Source: Halococcus qingdaonensis
Lineage (GTDB): Archaea; Halobacteriota; Halobacteria; Halobacteriales; Halococcaceae
Direction: 5' to 3'
Assembly: GCF_024508235.1 (NCBI RefSeq)
Contig: NZ_CP101943.1
Coordinates: 1,771,112 to 1,835,111, forward strand
DNA: 64,000 bases
Part shown: in pieces, positions 25,827 through 34,260 of the stretch
Numbering within the stretch: the first letter of the stretch is position 1
Layout: every line of letters starts with the position of its first letter
Made by a program: the position numbers and the translations under genes
The notes under the pieces: model-generated
Told to the model about the DNA's origin: nothing
The model's database searches: none
Seen by the model: the letters and a program-made list of their open reading frames with translations, nothing else

Positions 25827-25982
25827 CTACCAGCGGTTCGTGACGTCCGTGCTCCCGCAGTCCGGACACTGCGTGAGAACGCCGAGCGGCGGCGATTCGA
25901 CCGTCTCCCACTGGTCGTCGCCGGGCATGGCCTCGAACCCACAGTTCAGACACAGCGACGGCCGCTCGGTCGATTCACTCAT
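25827..25982 (-). CDS. Small zinc ribbon protein
   Basis: 51 residues read directly on the minus strand from ATG 25982 to TAG 25827-25829. The sequence contains LCLNCGFEAMPGDDQW and QCPDCGSTDVTNRW, so two CxxC pairs about 28 residues apart can bind one zinc as a rubredoxin-like ribbon. The Trp-rich ends are typical of haloarchaeal one-domain zinc ribbons. It is short enough to be missed by length filters. It stands between the hypothetical gene at 25450 and the DUF2070 gene, all on the minus strand. Function unknown. Confidence 0.75.
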   Translation of the reverse strand: MSESTERPSLCLNCGFEAMPGDDQWETVESPPLGVLTQCPDCGSTDVTNRW

Positions 25983-26129
25983 CGACACGCGAAGCGGCCG
26001 TCCGCAGACGTTCCCGCGATGCCGTACTCGCCAGTCCCGAGCCGCCGTTGCCGTGGACTGCTCGTGGCATACTACCAGCTACCACGGGCGGCACCGTAAC
26101 TGTTTCCACGAACTGTAGTCGGACGGCCA

Positions 26130-27986
26130 TCAGGTGAGCAGGAAGACGAGCACGCTGATCGTGAAGAGCGCGAGCGTGACCGCACCGGCGAGCGCGCCGC
26201 CCATCGTCACCATCGCGTTGGCGTGGCTGGCGAGCGTCTCGGTGCGGTCGTTGCCGAAGACGTTCACACGGGCGCGCTCGGTCGCCATCCCCGCCTCGAC
26301 CGGTTCGCAGTCGGCGAGCGCTTCCTGAACCAGCGTTTCGATGCGCTCGATCAGTTCGTCGTGCGCGATCGCACCGCCGACCTGATTCGTCGATTCGAGC
26401 GTGTTCACGACGTGTGTGTCGCTCGTCATCACCTCGGCGGTATCGACGGCGTCGAGCCGGCCGACGATTGCCTCGCGCAGACCGGGCTCCATGTTGTTGC
26501 CGTCGATGAGCACGTAGGCGGTCGTCTCGTCGCCAGCGGCGAACACCGCGACGCGGATGCCGAGCGGGCCGATTCCCTCCGCCGGCGTCCACGGCGTCTC
26601 GTCCCACGCGACGCCGAGCGAGAGCGGTTCGCGCTGCGCGCCCGTGAGATCGCCGGCCACCTCGCCGACGGCCTCGATGAGATCGAACGAGCGCTGACTG
26701 CCCGGCACGACGTGGCCCAGATCGGGACCGTCGAGCCCGTTGTTCGAGTTGTGTGCATCGACGAGCATCGCGTCGGAGAGTCCGTGCGCGCGCGCCTCGG
26801 CGGCCGCCGACAGCCCGACCGAGTAGTCGATGTCGTCGGCGAAGTTCGGGGCGTAGGTCGCCACGAACAGCGCGCCGTCGCCGACGGCATGACCCGTGAC
26901 CGTCGCCTCGCCGACAGTTGCGCGCCGACTCGCCGATCCCGTCTCGGTGTACTCGATGCGCTCGCTCGCCCGCGCGACCGTATCGAGAACGGTGTCGACC
27001 TCGCGCTCGGTGACGAGATTGAAGTCGTGACCGGCGGTCGCGTGCGGCGGGAATCCGAGCCCGTCGGTGCTCTCGGCGACGCGCTTGGGGAGGTCGCCGC
27101 CGCCGATCTCACCCATCGGGCCGGGATGGATCATCGGAAGGACGAACCGTGCCTTTTCGGTGCCGTCGGGGCGGCGCGCTGCGAGCACGGTGACGGGGAC
27201 GAGCGCCTCCTCGCCGAGCGACGCGAAGAACTCCTCGATCTCGCGCGTCCCGTCGGCGATATGGCCGATGAATCCCCGGAGGAAGTCGAGCACGCTCACG
27301 CCGAGGCTCCGCCGCCACGGCTGATCGATGACGGTCACGAACGCCCAGACGCCGCCGGCGTAGAGTAGACAGAGGAGTACGAGCAGGGCGAAATCGAGCG
27401 GTTCGACGGCGGCGAACTCCGCCGGCCCGCGGTTCGGCCGCGAGAGAAAGGAACGCACGAGCGGCCCGCCGACCTCGAAGAAGCGCATCATCCCGCTGTA
27501 GACGAAGACGAGCAGCGCGACCGACGCGGTCTGGATCCCCGCCGGTATCGCCGCGACGAACAGTGACTTTCGAGAGACGGCGAGCACGACGAGCAGCCGC
27601 AGCGCGAACACCGACGCCAGCCCCACGGTGAGCACGTCGAAGACGAACCGCTGGGCGAGCGGGGTGAACACGGCAACGATACCCGCGCCGACGAGGAAGG
27701 CGACGAGGATCAGTTCGCTGACGAGCGCGAGCAGCGAGGCGCGGTTCGGCGTGAGCTGGCCGTCGAGGGCCCGATCGACCGGCGGGGTGACGACGCTCGC
27801 GACGATCGTGGGAACCCCGATGAAGAAGACCCCCTCCCAGGCGTCTTCGAGGATGAACCGCGAGTCGAAGGCGGCGACGCCGGCGACGGCAGCGACCAGC
27901 AGCGCGAAGCCGAGGCTCGCGTACCACTGGGGCGCGCGGAAGATGAACCGCGAGAGGGCGGCGAGATCACCCTGCGTGGTGCTCAT
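26130..27986 (-). CDS. DUF2070 family membrane protein
   Basis: 618 residues. The N-terminal 220 residues hold about seven membrane helices, and the last 20 residues are one more (LAGAVTLALFTISVLVFLLT). Between them is a large soluble domain with distinctive stretches such as VLPMIHPGPMGEIGGGDLP, PHATAGHDFNLVTERE and LVDAHNSNNG. These His/Asp-rich motifs are characteristic of the archaeal DUF2070 family and look like a metal site, possibly hydrolytic, but no activity is established. Start ATG 27986, preceding the GMP synthase glutaminase by 36 nt on the same strand. Confidence 0.88.
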   Translation of the reverse strand: MSTTQGDLAALSRFIFRAPQWYASLGFALLVAAVAGVAAFDSRFILEDAWEGVFFIGVPTIVASVVTPPVDRALDGQLTPNRASLLALVSELILVAFLVGAGIVAVFTPLAQRFVFDVLTVGLASVFALRLLVVLAVSRKSLFVAAIPAGIQTASVALLVFVYSGMMRFFEVGGPLVRSFLSRPNRGPAEFAAVEPLDFALLVLLCLLYAGGVWAFVTVIDQPWRRSLGVSVLDFLRGFIGHIADGTREIEEFFASLGEEALVPVTVLAARRPDGTEKARFVLPMIHPGPMGEIGGGDLPKRVAESTDGLGFPPHATAGHDFNLVTEREVDTVLDTVARASERIEYTETGSASRRATVGEATVTGHAVGDGALFVATYAPNFADDIDYSVGLSAAAEARAHGLSDAMLVDAHNSNNGLDGPDLGHVVPGSQRSFDLIEAVGEVAGDLTGAQREPLSLGVAWDETPWTPAEGIGPLGIRVAVFAAGDETTAYVLIDGNNMEPGLREAIVGRLDAVDTAEVMTSDTHVVNTLESTNQVGGAIAHDELIERIETLVQEALADCEPVEAGMATERARVNVFGNDRTETLASHANAMVTMGGALAGAVTLALFTISVLVFLLT

Positions 27987-28022
27987 TGTTGCTCCGACAA
28001 CCCGAGCGTGGTTAAATCCACC

Positions 28023-28580
28023 TCAATCGTCGCTCTCGCAGATCGCGTGGAAGTTCGCGAACAGTTCCTCGCCGCGTTCGGTGTGAGCGACCTCCGGATG
28101 CCACTGGACGCCATACAAGTCGCGCTCGGCGTCGCTCATCGCCTCGATCTCGCAGACGTCGCTCGTGGCGGTGCGATCGAACCCGTCGGGCAGCGCCGTC
28201 ACCTGGTCAGCGTGGCTCGCCCAGACGCGCGTCTCCGGCGCGAGCGAGCCGACCAGCGGGTCCGTCTCGTCGTCGATCGTGACCGTGACGTCGGCGTAGC
28301 CGCCGTACTCGCCCGCACCGACCGCGCCGCCGTACTCGTCGGCGATGATCTGCATGCCGAGACAGATGCCCAGGACGGGAACGCCCATGTCGAGATACTC
28401 GCCGGAGCGCCCGCGCTCATTGATGTCCGGTCCGCCCGAAAGCACGATCCCGTCGGCATCGACCTCGTCTGCCGGCGTCGAGTTCTCGACGATGCCGGTC
28501 TCGACGCCGATGTCGTCCAGCGCGCGACCCTCCAGATGGGTGAACTGGCCGCCGTTGTCGACGACGACGATAGTGGTCAT
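28023..28580 (-). CDS. guaAA: GMP synthase, glutamine amidotransferase subunit A
   Basis: 185 residues, a class I glutamine amidotransferase domain on its own. The nucleophile is Cys73 in GICLGMQII, and the triad His and Glu are in QWHPEVAH near 165. The opening IVVVDNGGQFTHL is typical of archaeal GuaA subunits. It supplies ammonia to the separate GMP synthase ATP-pyrophosphatase subunit (guaAB), which is not in this window. Archaea commonly split this enzyme in two genes. It is followed after 36 nt by the DUF2070 gene on the same strand. Confidence 0.95.
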   Translation of the reverse strand: MTTIVVVDNGGQFTHLEGRALDDIGVETGIVENSTPADEVDADGIVLSGGPDINERGRSGEYLDMGVPVLGICLGMQIIADEYGGAVGAGEYGGYADVTVTIDDETDPLVGSLAPETRVWASHADQVTALPDGFDRTATSDVCEIEAMSDAERDLYGVQWHPEVAHTERGEELFANFHAICESDD

Positions 28581-28633
28581 GCCTGATGATGGCGACGAAC
28601 CGGCTAAAGACTCCCGAAAACGCGATTGGTGCC

Positions 28634-29158
28634 TCAGTTCTCCTCGCGGCGCTCGGCGGCGGAGGAGAAGTCGAGTTCGGCGCGTTCGCGGCTTCGTCGG
28701 CCCTCTCTGGCGGCGAGCGCCTCGGTGTCCGGGCTCGCGTCGTCGTCGATGCGCGCCCACGACTCGTGGATCTTCGCGTGACACCACCGACAGAGGAAGA
28801 CGGTGATCTCGTGGCTCGTGTGCTCGTCGGCGGCGTAGGAGAGATGATGCTCTTCGAGCAGCGGTCGGTCGTCCGAGTGGGCCTGTCGGCGCTCGTCGAG
28901 CCCGCAGCGGACGCACTCGCGCGAGCGGTTCCGTGCGCGGAAGTGCGGACAGTCGGCCCAGTCCCACTCGGGGCCAGCGTCAGCAACGACCGGACAGGCG
29001 AACTCGTCGGTGCGGCGCTCGTAGGCGAATTCGGGGTCGTGGTGGTCGTGTTCGAGCGCGTATCGACAGCGCCCGTCATCGGTGCAATGATCGCACCGCT
29101 CGACGAACGCGTAGGGGTCCTCGACGCCGACCGAACTGCCGGCGGGCGTCTTCTCCAT
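28634..29158 (-). CDS. HNH-like zinc-binding protein, function unknown
   Basis: 174 residues rich in Cys, His and acidic residues. N-terminal CDHCTDDGRC and CPVVADAGPEWDWADCPHF suggest a first metal site; the central part reads RECVRCGLDE, then LEEHHLSY, then FLCRWCHAKIHE, matching the Cys-Cys, His-His, Cys-Cys-His order of an HNH nuclease fold. The C-terminus is charged and helical. Haloarchaea carry a conserved family of this kind that I recall as DUF7097. ATG 29158 is preferred over TTG 29164. Nuclease activity is possible but not shown by the sequence alone. Confidence 0.7.
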   Translation of the reverse strand: MEKTPAGSSVGVEDPYAFVERCDHCTDDGRCRYALEHDHHDPEFAYERRTDEFACPVVADAGPEWDWADCPHFRARNRSRECVRCGLDERRQAHSDDRPLLEEHHLSYAADEHTSHEITVFLCRWCHAKIHESWARIDDDASPDTEALAAREGRRSRERAELDFSSAAERREEN

Positions 29159-29183
29159 ACTCAATCCTCGTCCCGAAGCGACG

Positions 29184-29348
29184 TCAATGCCAGCCTTTCA
29201 GCAGCACTGCGCCCACGAACCCCGCCAACCCGGCGATCGCGGCGGTGCCGAGTTTGGACACGAACTCCGCCGATGGTGCCGCGGTGAGCCATGCACCGAT
29301 CGCGAGTCCTACTGCGATGGCGATCGTGCCCCGGTTATACGGGTCCAT
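29184..29348 (-). CDS. Small haloarchaeal membrane protein, function unknown
   Basis: 54 residues: MDPYNRGTIAIAVGLAIGAW, then an Ala/Gly-rich second helix ending LLKGWH. Two membrane passes are predicted. Start ATG 29348 is chosen because the preceding in-frame codons are not conserved in character. It follows the same direction as the HNH-like gene, 25 nt upstream of it. No family can be named with certainty. Confidence 0.6.
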   Translation of the reverse strand: MDPYNRGTIAIAVGLAIGAWLTAAPSAEFVSKLGTAAIAGLAGFVGAVLLKGWH

Positions 29349-29475
29349 AGCTGTGTCAACTCGGCTGAACCACAAATAATCACGGCTCAAGCGATTGATC
29401 GTATTCGATTGCTCATCTCAATCTGAGAAAGCAGCCAATTCAGTCGTGGCGATTACTGACACAAATGAGAACCGC

Positions 29476-29663
29476 AACAGCCCACAGACCTCCCCAGCCG
29501 ATTACGCTCCTCGCTCGCGTTGCTCGCTGTGGTGCTCATCCCTCGCGCAATGTTCGCGCTCAGTGCTCGCTATTGTCTGCTCACGGGCGGCTTCGCCGCC
29601 CGTTCGCACGGCCAGCGGGACCTTCGGTCCCGCTCGGCTCGCACACGAGCGCGAGCGCGCGCC
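29476..29663 (+). repeat. Modular intergenic repeat, copy F (mosaic, lacks the 20-mer)
   Basis: Occupies the middle of the 431-base gap 29349-29779. It starts with AACAGCCCACAGACCTCCCC-like sequence (29476-29503) shared with copy D, continues through CTCATCCCTCGC and GTGCTCGCTATT, then carries a 65-bp double-hairpin module (29575-29639) shared with copy E, then TCGCACACGAGCGCGAGCGC (29639-29663 region) shared exactly with copy D. Copy D lacks the 65-bp module at that point, so one looks like the other plus an insertion. The rest of the gap holds only the citramalate synthase promoter. Confidence 0.75.
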
Positions 29664-29734
29664 ACCGCTGACCGCGACTAGAATAGCGGGTTGCAACTGA
29701 AATCGTGGACCGCAACATCTGTCGGTACGCACCA

Positions 29735-29743
29735 TTTTAAATA
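29735..29743 (+). promoter_or_regulatory. TATA box and structured leader of the citramalate/isopropylmalate synthase gene
   Basis: TTTTAAATA at 29735-29743 predicts transcription from about 29765. Just downstream, ATG 29773 opens an 17-codon frame ending at TGA 29824-29826 that overlaps the GTG 29780 start of the main gene in another frame. A tight inverted repeat TTCGGGGG-ct-CCCCCGAA lies at 29792-29809. A second T-rich box, TTTTATT (29787-29793), sits 25 nt before a CTG at 29819. Confidence 0.6.
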
Positions 29744-29779
29744 CCGTCCGCGCTGCGCTGCGAGTGGCTATCATGACCG

Positions 29780-31288
29780 GTGAACGTTTTATTCGGGGGC
29801 TCCCCCGAAACTACCCCGCTGTCTGACACTGACGTACAGTTTCTCGATACCACGCTCCGCGACGGCGAGCAAGCCCCCGGCGTGTCGCTCACGCCAAGCG
29901 AGAAGGTCGACATCGCCCGCAAACTCGACACGGCCGGCGTCTCGACGATCGAGGCCGGCAGCGCCTGCACCGGCGCGGGCGAGCGCGAGACCATCTCGCG
30001 GGTGACGAGCGAGGGGCTCGACGCGCGAGTGACGAGCTTCTGTCGCGGCATCAGAGGCGACGTCGACCTCGCGCTCGACTGCGACGTCGACGGGATCAAC
30101 CTCGTCGTGCCCGCCAGCGAGCGCCACATCGAACGCAAGGTCGGCACGAGCCGCGGCGGCGTCGTCGAAACCACCGTCGAGTTGGTCGAATACGCCCGCG
30201 AGCACGGGCTCTGGGTCGAGGTGCTCGGCGAGGACGGCAGCCGGGCTGATCCCGAGTTCCTCACAGAACTGATGGGCGCGGCCGTCGACGCGGGCGCGGA
30301 CCGGATCTGTTACTGCGATACCGTCGGCTACGCCACGCCCGAACATACGGGTGCGGTGGTCTCGCGACTCGCCGATCTCGGCCCGACGAGCACCCACACC
30401 CACGACGATCTCGGACTGGCGGTGGCGAACGCGCTCGCGTCGATCCGAGCGGGCGTGGATCTCGTCCACGCCACGATCAACGGGATCGGCGAACGGGCGG
30501 GCAACGTCGCGCTCGAAGAGGTCGCCATCGCGCTCGCCGAAGGCTACGGCAACGAGACCGTCGACACCAGTGGTTTGTACGATCTCGGGCGGACCGTCGC
30601 CGACGCGACGGGCATCGCGCTCGCGCCGAACAAGGCAGTCGTAGGCGAGAACGCCTTCACTCACGAGTCGGGCATCCACACCGACGGCCAGCTGAAGGAC
30701 GACGCGATGTACGAACCCTACCCGCCCGAACGAGTGGGTCGCGAGCGCCGGCTCGCCCTCGGCAAGCACACCGGTCGTGCGGGCGTCGCGGCGACGCTTG
30801 CCGAGCACGACGTCGACGCGAGCGACGCCGACGTCGCCGAGATCACCGACCGCGTGACCGATCTCGGTGATCAGGGCAAGCGCGTGACCGACGCGGACGT
30901 GCTCGCGCTCGCCGAGACGGTGCAGGGTCGCGAGCGCGAGCGGCGGGTCGAACTCGAAGACCTCACGGCGGCCAGCGGCAACGCTACCCCGACGGCGAGC
31001 GTCAGGCTTCGGGTCGACGGCGACGAACGCACCGCCAGCGGCACCGGCAGCGGGCCCGTCGACGCCGCCGTGGCGGCCGTTCGGGAGGCGCTCGGTCCCG
31101 GTCGCGACGCGACGCTGGATTCCTATCACGTCGATGCGATCACCGGCGGAACCGACGCGCTCGTCACCGTCGAGGTCGAGATGAGTCGCGACGCACAGTC
31201 GGTCTCGGTCGCCGCGAGCCACGCCGACATCACCCGGGCGAGCGTCGAGGCGATGGTCGACGCACTCGATCGGCTACTCGCGAACTGA
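29780..31288 (+). CDS. (R)-citramalate synthase / 2-isopropylmalate synthase family enzyme
   Basis: 502 residues. A DRE-TIM metallolyase barrel opens with FLDTTLRDGEQAPGVSL, continues with GIRGDVDLAL, THTHDDLGLAVANAL (metal-binding His pair) and GIGERAGNVALEE, and ENAFTHESGIHTDG. A C-terminal LeuA dimer or allosteric domain follows from about 395. The enzyme condenses acetyl-CoA with pyruvate or 2-oxoisovalerate, leading to isoleucine or leucine. Which substrate is used is not certain; similar haloarchaeal proteins are annotated both ways. Residues 1-14 before SDTDVQF look non-conserved, and GTG 29780 may not be the true start. Confidence 0.82.
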   Translation: MNVLFGGSPETTPLSDTDVQFLDTTLRDGEQAPGVSLTPSEKVDIARKLDTAGVSTIEAGSACTGAGERETISRVTSEGLDARVTSFCRGIRGDVDLALDCDVDGINLVVPASERHIERKVGTSRGGVVETTVELVEYAREHGLWVEVLGEDGSRADPEFLTELMGAAVDAGADRICYCDTVGYATPEHTGAVVSRLADLGPTSTHTHDDLGLAVANALASIRAGVDLVHATINGIGERAGNVALEEVAIALAEGYGNETVDTSGLYDLGRTVADATGIALAPNKAVVGENAFTHESGIHTDGQLKDDAMYEPYPPERVGRERRLALGKHTGRAGVAATLAEHDVDASDADVAEITDRVTDLGDQGKRVTDADVLALAETVQGRERERRVELEDLTAASGNATPTASVRLRVDGDERTASGTGSGPVDAAVAAVREALGPGRDATLDSYHVDAITGGTDALVTVEVEMSRDAQSVSVAASHADITRASVEAMVDALDRLLAN

Positions 31289-31364
31289 GGCAGCCCTCAT
31301 CCATCATCACCATCGCTACCGTAACACCCAGTAGGCTTACCAGCGCGCCACAGCGAGTCGGAGC

Positions 31365-32225
31365 ATGCGCGAACTCGATGCGGTCGAACGGGTAGGCATC
31401 GTCGGCGCTGGCACGATGGGCAACGGCATCGCACAGGTCGTCGCGACCGCGGGCTACGACGTCGTCATGCGCGACATCGAGACGTCGTTCGTCAAGAACG
31501 GGCTCGACGCGATCGACGACAGCCTGGATCGACTCGTCGATAGCGAGAAACTCACTGATGACGAGGCTGGGGCGGCACGCGACCGGATCACGGGCACGAC
31601 GGCTCTCGACGACCTCACCGACTGCGATCTCGTCGTCGAGGCGGCCGTCGAGGAGATGGAGATCAAACAGGAGATCTTCGCCGATCTCGACGAAACAATG
31701 CCGGAGGACGTCGTACTCGCGACGAATACCAGCACGCTCTCGGTCACGTCGATCGCGAGCGCGACCGAGCGCCCGGAGCTCGTCGTCGGACTGCATTTCA
31801 TGAACCCCGTCCCCGTCATGAAAGGCGTCGAGCTGGTCGTCGGCGAGCACACCGCCGACGAAACCACGGGGCTCGCCCACGACTTCGCCGCGGAGCTGGG
31901 CAAGGAGACCTGGGAGTCGGACGACAAGCCGGGCTTCGTCTCGAACCGCATCCTGATGCCGTGGATCAACGAGGGCATCAGGACCTTCGACGAGGGCGTC
32001 GCCACGAAGGAGGACATCGATCGCGGGATGAAACTCGGCACCAACGTGCCGATGGGGCCGCTCGAACTCGCCGACCACATTGGACTGGACATCTGTCTCG
32101 ACGCCACCCGAACCCTCCACGAGGAGCTCGGCGACCGCTACACGCCGGCGTATCTCCTGAAGCGAAAGGTCGAAGCGGGTGATCTCGGCAAGAAGACGGG
32201 TGCCGGCTTCTACGACTACGACTGA
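31365..32225 (+). CDS. hbd: 3-hydroxyacyl-CoA dehydrogenase (3-hydroxybutyryl-CoA dehydrogenase)
   Basis: 286 residues. NAD-binding GAGTMGNG at 14-21, and the family landmarks LVVEAAVEEMEIKQEIF, NTSTLSVTSIA, HFMNPVPVMKGVELV (catalytic His) and DKPGFVSNRILMPWINEG. The C-terminal dimer domain ends GLDICLDATRTLHEELGD and KKTGAGFYDYD. It oxidises 3-hydroxyacyl-CoA to 3-oxoacyl-CoA, in beta-oxidation or butyryl-type pathways. The protein has only this domain, with no enoyl-CoA hydratase fusion. It is followed 45 nt later by a membrane protein gene with no obvious link. Confidence 0.93.
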   Translation: MRELDAVERVGIVGAGTMGNGIAQVVATAGYDVVMRDIETSFVKNGLDAIDDSLDRLVDSEKLTDDEAGAARDRITGTTALDDLTDCDLVVEAAVEEMEIKQEIFADLDETMPEDVVLATNTSTLSVTSIASATERPELVVGLHFMNPVPVMKGVELVVGEHTADETTGLAHDFAAELGKETWESDDKPGFVSNRILMPWINEGIRTFDEGVATKEDIDRGMKLGTNVPMGPLELADHIGLDICLDATRTLHEELGDRYTPAYLLKRKVEAGDLGKKTGAGFYDYD

Positions 32226-32270
32226 GCCCGAACCGCAAGACACAGTATTCGCGCTCGAATCCGGTCTGAC

Positions 32271-33014
32271 ATGGCATTCAGCGTTCTCACGGTGCTCCGC
32301 CAGTCGCTTCGGCGGCTGGCGACGGGGCCTGCGTTGCTCGTGTTGGTGGCACTCGCCGTCGTCCAGGCGATCGCGGCGTTCGTCCCCGGCGAGTTCGTCC
32401 GCACCACGCCCGGCGTCATCGGTGCCGGCGGCGGTGCGATGCCGGTCGTGATCACCGGAAATCCGCTGCCGCTGCTCGCGAGCTTCGTCGTCGCCATCGT
32501 CGGCGTCTACCTCGCGCTCGTCACCATCCGTGTCTTCGCCGGCCAGTGGGGGATCGTCGAGCGCGACCACCTCACCCATCGGGTGGGCTTCGGCGTGGCG
32601 AACCTGCTCGGCGTCTCCGTCGTGCTCGCGATCGGACTCGGTGCCGGCGCGTTCCTCGCCATCGTCCTCGGGCTCGTCGGCATCGCGCTCTGGGTCGTCC
32701 TCTTTCTCGTACTGCTGGCGGCGTCGTTCTTCGCCCCGGCGTTCGTCGCCGTCGAGGACGACGACATCCTCACCGCGTTCCGCAAGAGCTTCCGCGTGCT
32801 GCGGCGCTCGCCGGGACGGGTCGCCGCACTCTTGCTCGCGCTCGTCATCGTGAACGCACTGCTCCAGGCGCTCGGCGGCGTCGTCACCGACGCGGTCGCC
32901 TCGATCGGCGTCGTCGGCCCGCTCGTCGTCACGATCGTCAGCGGGCTCGGCAGCGTCTTCCTCTGGATCGCGATCGCGCGGGCCTACGACCATCTCGAAC
33001 CGACGGCCGTCTGA
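32271..33014 (+). CDS. Polytopic membrane protein, function unknown (DUF7847-like)
   Basis: 247 residues with about five to six membrane helices. A short extracytoplasmic segment around residues 40-60 is Gly/Pro-rich. A charged loop, VAVEDDDILTAFRKSFRVLRRSPGRV, separates the last helices and resembles the GDPD-type membrane-anchor domains seen in archaea and bacteria (the FRKSF...P pattern). I recall a haloarchaeal family, DUF7847, of this form. It follows hbd on the same strand by 45 nt. No enzymatic residues are visible. Confidence 0.68.
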   Translation: MAFSVLTVLRQSLRRLATGPALLVLVALAVVQAIAAFVPGEFVRTTPGVIGAGGGAMPVVITGNPLPLLASFVVAIVGVYLALVTIRVFAGQWGIVERDHLTHRVGFGVANLLGVSVVLAIGLGAGAFLAIVLGLVGIALWVVLFLVLLAASFFAPAFVAVEDDDILTAFRKSFRVLRRSPGRVAALLLALVIVNALLQALGGVVTDAVASIGVVGPLVVTIVSGLGSVFLWIAIARAYDHLEPTAV

Positions 33015-33034
33015 GCGCGGCCCATTCGTCGTGA

Positions 33035-34126
33035 TTACAGAACGGTATCGTAGACGTCGGCAAGCGAATCGACCGAGTGCTCGACGCTCATCGACTCGCG
33101 CCGCGAACGACAGGTCGCCGAGAGCCCGTCGTCGGCGAGCGCGCGCCCGAGCGCGTCCCGAAACGCATCGATATCGCCTCGTTCGTAGTGATAGCCCGTC
33201 TCGCCGTCCTCGATCGTCTCGGTGAGCGCACCACTGTCGACGCCGACGACGGGCGTTCCACAGGCCATCGCTTCGAGCGCGACCAACCCCTCCGTTTCGA
33301 CCGGGCTCGGAAAGCCGAAGACGTCGAGCGCCGAGTAGAGGGCAGGAAGCTCCTCGCGATCGAGAAAGCCGAGGAAACGGATATCCGCGTCGCTCTCGTC
33401 GGCCTCCTCCTGAAGCGTCTTGTTCGCGGGACCGTCGCCAGCCAGCACGAACGTGGCGTCCATCCCTTCGGCGGCCGCCACGAGATCGGCGAGCTCCTTC
33501 TCGAAACCGTGTCGGCCGGTGTAGCCGACGAGCGGCCCGTCCGGAAGATCGTGGCGGGCGCGAAAATCAGCAGTGTCGGTCGGCGCGAACCGGTCTGTGT
33601 CGACGCCGTTCGAGACGACCGACACCGGCCCGATGCCACGGCGTGTGAGCGCCGTGCGGACCGTCTCGCTCGGCACGACGATGTGATCGGCACGGCCGAG
33701 AAACCAGCGTTCGTAGGCGTTTCCCACGCGAGCGACCGCGTCGAGCAGCCAGCCCTCGGCGAGATAGCCGGCGTACTCCGCCGTCGGCGTGTGGTAAGAG
33801 GCGACGAGCGGCTGGTCGATATCGTGCGCGAGGCGCAGACCGCCGAGGCCGAGCCCGAACGGCGTGTGGGCGTGGACGATATCGGCGTTCGCGACCGCAT
33901 CGGGCACCGATGGCACACCGACGCGGAAGTCCTCGTAGAACGGAAACGGGAGGCTCCGAACGGGATGCTCGTCCGGTGTGGGGTCGTGTCCGTCGGCACC
34001 CGGATAGACGACGTCCATCCGTCCGTCGCGGCGCTGCCAGCGCTCGCGCCACGTCCGGATGGTGTAGGTGACGCCGTTCACCGTCGGCAGATAGGTGTCG
34101 GTGAAGGCGGCGACGTGTGGCGGCAT
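33035..34126 (-). CDS. GT4 family glycosyltransferase
   Basis: 363 residues with the GT-B fold. The N-terminal domain opens VAAFTDTYLPTVNGVTYTI, typical of lipid or phosphatidylinositol-like glycosyltransferases, with HAHTPFGLGLGG near 95. The C-terminal nucleotide-sugar site includes VGYTGRHGFEKELADL near 210 and the E-x7-E motif ETEGLVALEAMACGTPV near 290. It probably glycosylates a lipid acceptor at the cytoplasmic membrane face, so a glycolipid role is likely but the sugar is unknown. It ends 20 nt from the convergent membrane gene. A second GT4 lies about 1 kb further on the same strand. Confidence 0.87.
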   Translation of the reverse strand: MPPHVAAFTDTYLPTVNGVTYTIRTWRERWQRRDGRMDVVYPGADGHDPTPDEHPVRSLPFPFYEDFRVGVPSVPDAVANADIVHAHTPFGLGLGGLRLAHDIDQPLVASYHTPTAEYAGYLAEGWLLDAVARVGNAYERWFLGRADHIVVPSETVRTALTRRGIGPVSVVSNGVDTDRFAPTDTADFRARHDLPDGPLVGYTGRHGFEKELADLVAAAEGMDATFVLAGDGPANKTLQEEADESDADIRFLGFLDREELPALYSALDVFGFPSPVETEGLVALEAMACGTPVVGVDSGALTETIEDGETGYHYERGDIDAFRDALGRALADDGLSATCRSRRESMSVEHSVDSLADVYDTVL

Positions 34127-34260
34127 CGTCCGTGATTTCAGCAGCGAGGATTAATCGGTTGTGACTTCGCGATGGTTCGTCGATGATCGCTGATCGACCC
34201 GCCTTGGCCGTCGTTCTCGCCGTTGTGCAGCGAGGTGAAGAACAACGAAAAGGCGGAAGT

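Noticed and set aside
28881-29079. Toxin-antitoxin or restriction function for the HNH-like gene region
   Set aside because: No methyltransferase, antitoxin or overlapping partner gene lies beside it.
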